A DNA stretch of 10,741 bases from JAQBFJ01 sp032123435 (GTDB lineage Bacteria > Verrucomicrobiota > Kiritimatiellia > UBA8416 > JAQBFJ01): positions 1-10,741 of the forward strand of contig JAQBFJ010000124.1 of the NCBI GenBank assembly GCA_032123435.1. The letters run 5' to 3'. This document shows positions 5,397 through 10,741 of this stretch, in pieces (position 1 is the stretch's first letter; the number at the start of each line of letters is the position of its first letter). The notes under the pieces were generated by a model. It was given only the letters and a program-made list of their open reading frames with translations, made no database searches and was not told the DNA's origin. The position numbers were made by a program, and so were the translations under genes.

Positions 5397-8336
5397 CTAC
5401 TGCGTCCCCGTGCCGACATTAACTTCGAGCACATCTTTGAGCATAATTTGCTCGTTGATATGCAGAACGTGCGCTTCAGCTTCTATGGAAATTGGAGTGC
5501 TGTTCTTTTTCCATTTAAAGAAAAACGGAATTGTTCGTTTTTCACCGGCATTGACCGTAATAGATTTTGTCACTTCGTCATGTTCCACGGCATCTTTCTG
5601 CTTTACCCGCAAAGTAACATTTCCTATCGCTGCCTGCTGGATCGGTCCGGTAAATATTATACGCCCAGTAACGCCCGTCGAGCCGATGAAAGAATATGCC
5701 GGATCAAAATCCATGCCCAACCACGGGACAGGCCAACGCGTTGTGTTTGCCCGTAGTTCAATGGTATTATCAAATTCACGGAACCTCACCACGGTTTCTA
5801 TTCTGTGATCTTCATCATTGTCCTGCCGGGACAGAGCCGGCCCAACCCTTATTTCGTTCTGCGCCCGAACTGTAAATTCATTCGTATAACCGGCTATCCT
5901 GACGCCATTCGAAGAAACAACATTAACCGTTAGAACACCGTCTGCCGGTTTTTCTCCGCGATTCCGCATCACGGCAACAACATTACAAGGTTTATTCGAA
6001 TCATGCGTTAAGTCCATTGTAAGGCCGGCCAGATCCGCCAATGCGAGATCAACATTTTCACTGCCGGTCCTGATGACATCACGGGCAATTTTATGCAACT
6101 TCCTGTTAAATCGCGGTAATGACTTTTCCCGAGCGTTTTTTTCATCCAACATCGCGTCATTAAGTGAATCACGCATCTTGACAAGCGAAGATGGAACGTC
6201 ATTTCCCAAACGCCAACATGCCTTTACCACGCGCCGCAAGGCATTGTAGGATTCACTGCGCCAAGGATTTGCCGGTGCCGGCTTTAATAGATCATGATAA
6301 CGTTGACTTTCGTCAAGATACACGTTTAACCTGCATGCAGTCTGACGGGCAAGCAGAGCAACCGGCCGGTCAACCAGACGTTTATGCTGATTCGATGTTA
6401 ATGGCACTGATGCGCTAAGCACGGGCTTTTTGCATGATTTTTTATTTTCCACGCGCAAATCTACACGTAATTCATCATCAAGCAGTTCTGCTGTTATACC
6501 GGCCCGACACACACCTGTTGTCAGAGCAAGAGCCACATCATCAGGTATATGCAGTACCTGTCTGTTTATACCAAGCAATTCTCCTTCAATAACAAATGAA
6601 GAGCCGCCGGAGACAAGCAAGTCCAAACTGCCTGGCTTTTCTTGATCTTCAATAAGAGTAATTGCGACAGAATACGCGCCTCCTCCCTGAAAGAATCGAG
6701 CGCGAATTGCATGAATCCCTTTATTCAGCTTCAAATGGCCCACTTTATCAAGCGCGCCGTGATAACCGCCATTTTCCACAATCAGTTCATCGTCTATCCA
6801 TAGCCAGCTCCCATCATCACTGTTTGCGGCAAACACGTACATGCCATCCTCAGGAATCTGAAGCCAGCCATCCCATTCAACAACAAAATTCTCGGTCAAC
6901 CCCTCCGTCGGTGAACCTGCCAACCCTAAAGCTATTTTCGAATCGACACCACTGCCAATGAACTCACCATTGATCACATCTTCCGATCGCATTCCGCCGT
7001 TAACGACTTGCCCTAATCTGTGTGCCGAAACATTAATTCCTTTTTTATTACAGGCCTGATCGGAATAAAACATATTCTCTTTGAACGAATCAATATCAGC
7101 AACGTTGATGACACCCAACCCCAGCCCGACCTTGCTTTTTTCTGTTGGCGCAACGTTATAATCAATCAAACATCCGACAACCGGTTCATCAACGCCGCAT
7201 TTAACAGGTCCTATCAGTTGTGTAGCCTCAAGCCCAATTCTTTCAGCCTGATAAATCTCGTCTAACGGCTTGCCGGGCGGTAAATTCAGCAGTACACTAT
7301 TTTGTCTGTCAGATATAACATCACCAATTGAAAAATCAGTAACACCCAGTTGCCAGAATCCTTCCACCCGTTGAATCACGGATTTTAATTCGGATGCCCA
7401 TTTCAAATAGCTTTGTTCTAAAACCTCAGGTGAGCCGAATATTTCATTTAACAGACGATCTGATTCCGTATAAATCATTTCTCCTTCAGGATCTATTCGA
7501 AACATTTCATCCTGCCATGCGTGGAATTTACTGTACAGTATCGGATCGCTCATAAAGAACTGGATCGCGAGTACGTTTTGCCCGCGACTGCCGCCGGGCC
7601 ATGACTGGTTCAACCGGTGACTCTGTAACCCTTCTCTCAGCCAGTCATGACCGCCCCACGTATTAAGCACAAGGACAGTAAGACGTTTCTTGTCAGGTTC
7701 ATAAAGATGGTCCGAAAGTCCATCCGCAATACCTTCGACATACCAGCAGCACGGCATACTGCACGTTTTGCCGGCAGAGGCGAATTGGAACGCATGCGCG
7801 GTTTCATGCAGAAGAATGTAGCGATTATGATACGCGTTGGCCGGAAAACAGTATGCGACATTATTATAATACATGGCTTCACCGCCGCCATTTGGTCCAC
7901 GCTCAAAATTATCGGCCATCATGACAGCGGTAGTTGCCTGATAGCTCGTTCCGAACACGCACGCAACGCGTTTTTGAAGAATATCAATCGGTTCGCCCAG
8001 AAGTTCCACATAATGCGGATAAGCCAGTTCCAACAGTTTAAGCTTAAATGTCGCTTCAGCCTCAGGATAATCCGTTCTTAACGCGAAATGCTTGCTGACA
8101 TACCATGTAAACCCATCGACATTGGCAAGATCCACCCCGCCGAAAGTTCGAGGGATCTGTTTGCCTATATTAACGACTTCTATATTTTTTTCAGTAGACG
8201 TGTGACCGGACACAATTACCTCGGCTTTCATATCCGTCTGAACAGGGATTGTTTGAATGTCTTCGGCCGCACATAATACGCACCATCCAAAAATTGGAGT
8301 TAGGCAAAGATAAATGACCCCGCCGACTTTTTTCAT
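5397..8336 (-). CDS. Exported gluzincin-like metallopeptidase-type protein with inserted PA14 domain
   Basis: This is a 979-residue exported protein, paralogue of the next gene downstream. The signal peptide is about 1-24 (MKKVGG, hydrophobic core, then CAA/ED); no good lipobox is present. WYVSKHFALRTD (78-89) opens the peptidase-MA-like part. HETAH (177-181; nt 7794-7808) is a clean HExxH, with Glu201 in WYVEGIADGLSDH 20 residues on, matching the gluzincin HExxH...E arrangement. The shared core continues with GPVKCGVDEPVVG (376-388). A PA14 domain (about 439-563) interrupts the core, after which similarity to the paralogue resumes (helical stretch about 690-775). The C-terminus (about 785-979) consists of beta-rich, probably Ig-like repeats. 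The ATG at 8336 is chosen because AGGAG lies 8 nt upstream and the signal peptide starts there; extending to 8426 would overlap the small upstream gene. Likely extracellular or periplasmic; the substrate is unknown. Confidence 0.86.
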   Translation of the reverse strand: MKKVGGVIYLCLTPIFGWCVLCAAEDIQTIPVQTDMKAEVIVSGHTSTEKNIEVVNIGKQIPRTFGGVDLANVDGFTWYVSKHFALRTDYPEAEATFKLKLLELAYPHYVELLGEPIDILQKRVACVFGTSYQATTAVMMADNFERGPNGGGEAMYYNNVAYCFPANAYHNRYILLHETAHAFQFASAGKTCSMPCCWYVEGIADGLSDHLYEPDKKRLTVLVLNTWGGHDWLREGLQSHRLNQSWPGGSRGQNVLAIQFFMSDPILYSKFHAWQDEMFRIDPEGEMIYTESDRLLNEIFGSPEVLEQSYLKWASELKSVIQRVEGFWQLGVTDFSIGDVISDRQNSVLLNLPPGKPLDEIYQAERIGLEATQLIGPVKCGVDEPVVGCLIDYNVAPTEKSKVGLGLGVINVADIDSFKENMFYSDQACNKKGINVSAHRLGQVVNGGMRSEDVINGEFIGSGVDSKIALGLAGSPTEGLTENFVVEWDGWLQIPEDGMYVFAANSDDGSWLWIDDELIVENGGYHGALDKVGHLKLNKGIHAIRARFFQGGGAYSVAITLIEDQEKPGSLDLLVSGGSSFVIEGELLGINRQVLHIPDDVALALTTGVCRAGITAELLDDELRVDLRVENKKSCKKPVLSASVPLTSNQHKRLVDRPVALLARQTACRLNVYLDESQRYHDLLKPAPANPWRSESYNALRRVVKACWRLGNDVPSSLVKMRDSLNDAMLDEKNAREKSLPRFNRKLHKIARDVIRTGSENVDLALADLAGLTMDLTHDSNKPCNVVAVMRNRGEKPADGVLTVNVVSSNGVRIAGYTNEFTVRAQNEIRVGPALSRQDNDEDHRIETVVRFREFDNTIELRANTTRWPVPWLGMDFDPAYSFIGSTGVTGRIIFTGPIQQAAIGNVTLRVKQKDAVEHDEVTKSITVNAGEKRTIPFFFKWKKNSTPISIEAEAHVLHINEQIMLKDVLEVNVGTGTQ
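6648..7022 (-). other. PA14 domain inserted in the peptidase-like core
   Basis: Residues about 439-563 of the 979-residue protein show PA14 hallmarks: FVVEWDGWLQIPEDGMYVF, then NSDDGSWLWIDDELIVENGG, HLKLNKGIHAIRARFFQGGG and a closing VAITL strand. PA14 is a beta-barrel carbohydrate-binding or adhesion module known from glycosidases, adhesins and toxins. In the paralogue the flanking core segments are joined with no such domain, so it is an insertion or deletion between the two genes. Confidence 0.88.
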
Positions 8337-8344
8337 GATATTTA

Positions 8345-8349
8345 CTCCT
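8345..8349 (-). promoter_or_regulatory. Ribosome binding site fixing the start of the 979-residue protein
   Basis: AGGAG on the minus strand lies 8 nt before the ATG at 8334-8336. It is the best Shine-Dalgarno in the window and settles the start in favour of MKKVGG over an ATG 30 codons upstream that would overlap the preceding small gene. Confidence 0.85.
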
Positions 8350-8391
8350 GTTATAAAAACAACAAATGAAGATACATCAGCAAAACGAGAA

Positions 8392-8685
8392 TTATGCCAC
8401 AGGAGGAGCGCGAGCAGGATGATCACGAGAAATGATTATGTCTGAAACAGAATTGTTCAGAAAATAAATGTTGCTGGTTGTTTGCTGAATTTCGATACTA
8501 ATATGCGTACAACCAGCAATCAAATCCGAATGCATGGCCTTACATATCGTACATGTTTCTTCATTATGTGACTCCAAAGGATTGGATAAGTCGCGGGCAT
8601 CAAGATGCAAGCCATGAATAACGGGTATAACAAAAATGCCTGAAACGAAAATCACCATTCCAAGTAATGCCTGAGTGTTTTTCAT
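8392..8685 (-). CDS. Small membrane/exported protein with CxxC motif and RAPP tail
   Basis: This is a 97-residue protein. One hydrophobic segment (about 5-26, following MKNTQ) is a signal peptide or membrane anchor. The outer part has HNEETCTICKAMHSD, a CxxC flanked by His, plus one later Cys and a tail ending RAPPVA. This layout (anchor, His-flanked CxxC, RAPP end) resembles small DUF2946-like proteins of Gram-negative bacteria, some encoded near metal-efflux genes; metal or redox binding is an inference. The start is placed at the second Met (8685), where AAGG lies 9 nt upstream and the hydrophobic segment follows at once; a Met at 8718 lacks a ribosome site. It lies 63 nt after the RACo gene and 55 nt before the PA14-bearing gene, so it may be co-transcribed with either. 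No function is assigned. Confidence 0.6.
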   Translation of the reverse strand: MKNTQALLGMVIFVSGIFVIPVIHGLHLDARDLSNPLESHNEETCTICKAMHSDLIAGCTHISIEIQQTTSNIYFLNNSVSDIIISRDHPARAPPVA

Positions 8686-8736
8686 GTATCCATACCTTAT
8701 AGTCTGTTTTGCACTCATACAAGTTCTAATGTCCGG

Positions 8737-8768
8737 ATTATATCCTCATTATTCTGAACAGACGTCAA
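8737..8768 (-). promoter_or_regulatory. Weak promoter candidate for the small CxxC gene
   Basis: A perfect TATAAT (8737-8742, minus strand) lies just after the RACo stop codon, and TTGACG (8763-8768, 5 of 6 to consensus) lies inside the end of the RACo gene. The 20-nt spacer is longer than usual (16-18), which is the main argument against it. Confidence 0.25.
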
Positions 8769-10602
8769 AATCATATTCCGGAAACATCATTGCCATTCCA
8801 AACTCTGTCTGGAATTCCGGGTCAAGTGACAAGTCTACATGCTCGGCTATCTTCTGTAGTTTTTGCGCCCGTTCCCTTTCATGCTCGGAAAGTAATACCA
8901 GCTTGGCTCCCAGGGACGAAGCGTTTCCGATAAAACGGATACGGTCACACGGGATCTGAGGAAGCAGTCCTATGCGACGCGCATTGTTTCGCCGGATAAA
9001 ATTGCCAAAGGCACCAGCTAGCAGAACTTGATGCATGTCGTCAGGTGTCAATCCTGCTCGACGCAAAAGGATATTTATTCCGGCTCGAATAGCTCCGGCA
9101 GCAAGCTGAAGTTCGCGAACATCTTTTTGCCAAAGATAAATTGGTTCGCCTGTAGATGTCTCCTGAGCAGGGGCCAGGAGAAAATTTGTCTCCCCATTTA
9201 TCAATACCAACCTGTGTCGAATTGCCTCAGCCACCTCTACAGAGGCATCTTGATTTGATGCAATTCGACCGGTTTGATCAATAATGCCAAGTCGAAGTAA
9301 TTCCGCAACGGCATCAATCAATGCGGTGCCGCAAAGGCCGGATGGTCTTGTGTTGCCGATAACATTGAATTGTACGTCATCCCGAATAACAACCTTTTCA
9401 ATAGCTCCCGCGGTGGCGCGCATTCCTTGTACGATACGTGCCCCTTCAAAAGCAGGACCAGCGGCTGTGGATGTTGCTTTAATCTTTCCATCGTGCGCCA
9501 AAACGATTTCACCATTAGTGCCGATGTCTACAAGAAGCGTTGGTTTTTCGATTTTGTCCATTCCTGCCGCTATTGCGCCTGCAACCGTGTCTCCTCCAAC
9601 AAAGCCGCCAATTTGAGGAAAAACAAACAGTTCGGTTCCGGAATTTGCAGATATCCCCAGAGCTGTTGCAGACACAGACAGGGAAGAATCAAAAACCTGA
9701 ACGAAAGGCACTTCTCCCAGCGCGGACGGATCCAGACAGCACAGAATCTGCTGCATTGTTGAATTCCCGGCGAGCACAATTTCGTAGATCTGTCGAGCAG
9801 GAACAGATGATTGTTCAGTCAACTCCTGAATCAAACCATTAATTGCTTTGAGCGCAACCTGCTGAAGTTCGGCAAGCGCACCATGATTTTCACGGATTTT
9901 AGAGATACGCGTGATGACATCATCTCCGTAGCCAACCTGCGGATTCATTGTGGAAGCAAGAGCCAGTTCGTTTCCAGTTGTTAGATCAAACAGTGTTGCA
10001 ACAATGGTTGTGGTTCCGAGATCCATTGCTACACCGTAGGCATAGTCAGAAGTATCTCCTACTTCCAGTCCTGCCAGACGAGTACCAATCACTATTGCTG
10101 TTCCCTGCCATTTATTTACTCTCAGGAACCCCGGCAATTTCTGGAGCAGAGAAAACGGAATATCGACATTGCCCACAGCACGCTGGAAACGTGCCGCATC
10201 TGAACATGCGTCATTCATGGCAGGCTTTCCGAGATCAAAGAACTGTTTTCGTACGACCGGCCGTAACGGTACTGCCTGTCCGGTATCGCCAGTCAAAATT
10301 TGTTCCGTTGCATCGAACAAAGATTCTTTAGGAATTTCTACAACAAGAGTTTTCTCAACATGCATCTGGCAAGCAAGTTGATAGTTGTTGTTCAACATGT
10401 CCTTGTCAACATCTTCGGCATTTTCCTGCACCGTCTGTTCAGCGTTTACAATACGGACTTTGCATTTTCCGCAAGTACCTTTACCGCCGCATGGTGTTTT
10501 AAGAATAATTCCCGCACGCCCAGCCGCCTCGATAAGAACCGTACCTGGCAGTACGTAGATACTTCGTCCGCTGGGCTGAAACGTTATTTTTACTTCATTC
10601 AT
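8749..10602 (-). CDS. RACo-type reductive activator of corrinoid proteins (ferredoxin + ASKHA, DUF4445)
   Basis: This 617-residue cytoplasmic protein should reduce inactive cob(II)alamin on a partner corrinoid protein to cob(I)alamin in an ATP-dependent way. Residues about 3-92 are a 2Fe-2S ferredoxin with Cys at 38, 44, 47 and 78 (CGGKGTCGKC, then C 30 residues on). Residues about 188-617 form the ASKHA fold: phosphate-1 motif MDLGTTT (193-199), LAGNSTM (277-283), phosphate-2 motif DIGTNGE (359-365), LAGAFGN (528-534) and GNASSLGA (559-566), ending in the family's AMMFP. All key elements are present and the length is normal. The gene begins 19 nt after the PLP-enzyme stop with no clear Shine-Dalgarno, consistent with coupled translation. 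Known relatives serve acetogenic CoFeSP, methylamine methyltransferases (RamA) or methionine synthase. With a sulfur-amino-acid enzyme as neighbour and no methyltransferase seen, MetH reactivation is the favoured inference. Confidence 0.92.
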   Translation of the reverse strand: MNEVKITFQPSGRSIYVLPGTVLIEAAGRAGIILKTPCGGKGTCGKCKVRIVNAEQTVQENAEDVDKDMLNNNYQLACQMHVEKTLVVEIPKESLFDATEQILTGDTGQAVPLRPVVRKQFFDLGKPAMNDACSDAARFQRAVGNVDIPFSLLQKLPGFLRVNKWQGTAIVIGTRLAGLEVGDTSDYAYGVAMDLGTTTIVATLFDLTTGNELALASTMNPQVGYGDDVITRISKIRENHGALAELQQVALKAINGLIQELTEQSSVPARQIYEIVLAGNSTMQQILCCLDPSALGEVPFVQVFDSSLSVSATALGISANSGTELFVFPQIGGFVGGDTVAGAIAAGMDKIEKPTLLVDIGTNGEIVLAHDGKIKATSTAAGPAFEGARIVQGMRATAGAIEKVVIRDDVQFNVIGNTRPSGLCGTALIDAVAELLRLGIIDQTGRIASNQDASVEVAEAIRHRLVLINGETNFLLAPAQETSTGEPIYLWQKDVRELQLAAGAIRAGINILLRRAGLTPDDMHQVLLAGAFGNFIRRNNARRIGLLPQIPCDRIRFIGNASSLGAKLVLLSEHERERAQKLQKIAEHVDLSLDPEFQTEFGMAMMFPEYDFDVCSE

Positions 10603-10621
10603 GTATTTTTTAAACGGTTCT

Positions 10622-10741
10622 TCAAATAACAGCCAAAGCCTGTTCTATGTCATCTAAAAGGTATTCAATCGGTTCAATGCCGACAGAAAGCCGAACGGTA
10701 TTAACATTGACTCCGAAACTGGTACGGCGTTCGGGCGGCAT
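10622..10741 (-). CDS. Cys/Met metabolism PLP-dependent enzyme, C-terminal fragment (O-acetylhomoserine sulfhydrylase-like)
   Basis: Only the last 39 residues are in the window; the gene runs off the right edge, and the Met at 10739-10741 is probably internal. The fragment has ERRTSFGV, then VRLSVGIEPIEYLLDDI and EQAL, the very conserved C-terminal signature (G...RLSVGIE..E.L..D..QAL) of the cystathionine gamma-synthase / methionine gamma-lyase / O-acetylhomoserine sulfhydrylase family. The catalytic Lys and substrate-deciding residues lie outside, so the exact reaction cannot be told. Its stop is 19 nt before the RACo start codon, suggesting one operon and a shared role in homocysteine/methionine metabolism. 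Confidence 0.85.
   Translation of the reverse strand: MPPERRTSFGVNVNTVRLSVGIEPIEYLLDDIEQALAVI

Noticed and set aside
8337..8391. TTGCTG and TATAAC in the gap before the PA14-bearing gene as a promoter
   Set aside because: The spacer is 22 nt and the start of transcription would land on the Shine-Dalgarno, so read-through from upstream is more likely.
8337..8426. N-terminal extension of the PA14-bearing protein to an ATG at 8426
   Set aside because: The extension overlaps the end of the small CxxC gene, adds a second hydrophobic stretch before a normal MKK signal peptide, and lacks a ribosome site, whereas AGGAG stands 8 nt before the ATG at 8336.

Overview
The window reads as part of the chromosome of an anaerobic, exopolymer-degrading bacterium, most likely of the PVC superphylum (Kiritimatiellota, Lentisphaerota or Verrucomicrobiota). 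This is inferred from protein style: large exported multi-domain proteins, a choice-of-anchor Q type beta-helix end, a calcium-loop linker before a C-terminal beta domain, PA14 and GSDDG-type beta-sandwich modules, and an oxygen-sensitive corrinoid-activating ferredoxin/ASKHA protein. No rRNA or other phylogenetic marker is present, so the placement is tentative.

Every gene that can be supported lies on the minus strand, so transcription runs from high to low coordinates. From the right edge: (1) the C-terminal 39 residues of a Cys/Met-metabolism PLP-dependent enzyme (10622-10741); (2) 19 nt later, a complete RACo-type protein (8749-10602) with an N-terminal 2Fe-2S ferredoxin and a C-terminal ASKHA ATPase; (3) a small exported or membrane-anchored protein with a CxxC motif and an RAPP-type tail (8392-8685); (4) a 979-residue exported gluzincin-like protein with an inserted PA14 domain (5397-8336); (5) its 891-residue paralogue, lacking PA14 but carrying a different C-terminal module (2622-5297); (6) an exported metallophosphoesterase fused to a Cys-laddered parallel beta-helix (275-2449). 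Positions 1-274 hold no gene I can name, only a short basic open frame that might be the end of a mobile-element gene.

There are two functional blocks. The right block (PLP enzyme and RACo) is cytoplasmic sulfur-amino-acid and B12 chemistry: the PLP enzyme would make or break homocysteine/methionine-type compounds, and the RACo protein would reductively rescue inactive cob(II)alamin on a corrinoid protein, plausibly methionine synthase. The left block is an export cluster: two related HExxH...E proteins and a phosphoesterase, all with signal peptides and adhesive or sugar-binding-like accessory modules. The small CxxC protein sits between the blocks and could belong to either.

The most interesting part is the tandem pair of paralogous peptidase-like proteins, which share a long colinear core of unknown function but differ by module gain and, strikingly, in base composition. 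No CRISPR array, tRNA, rRNA or complete insertion sequence was seen.
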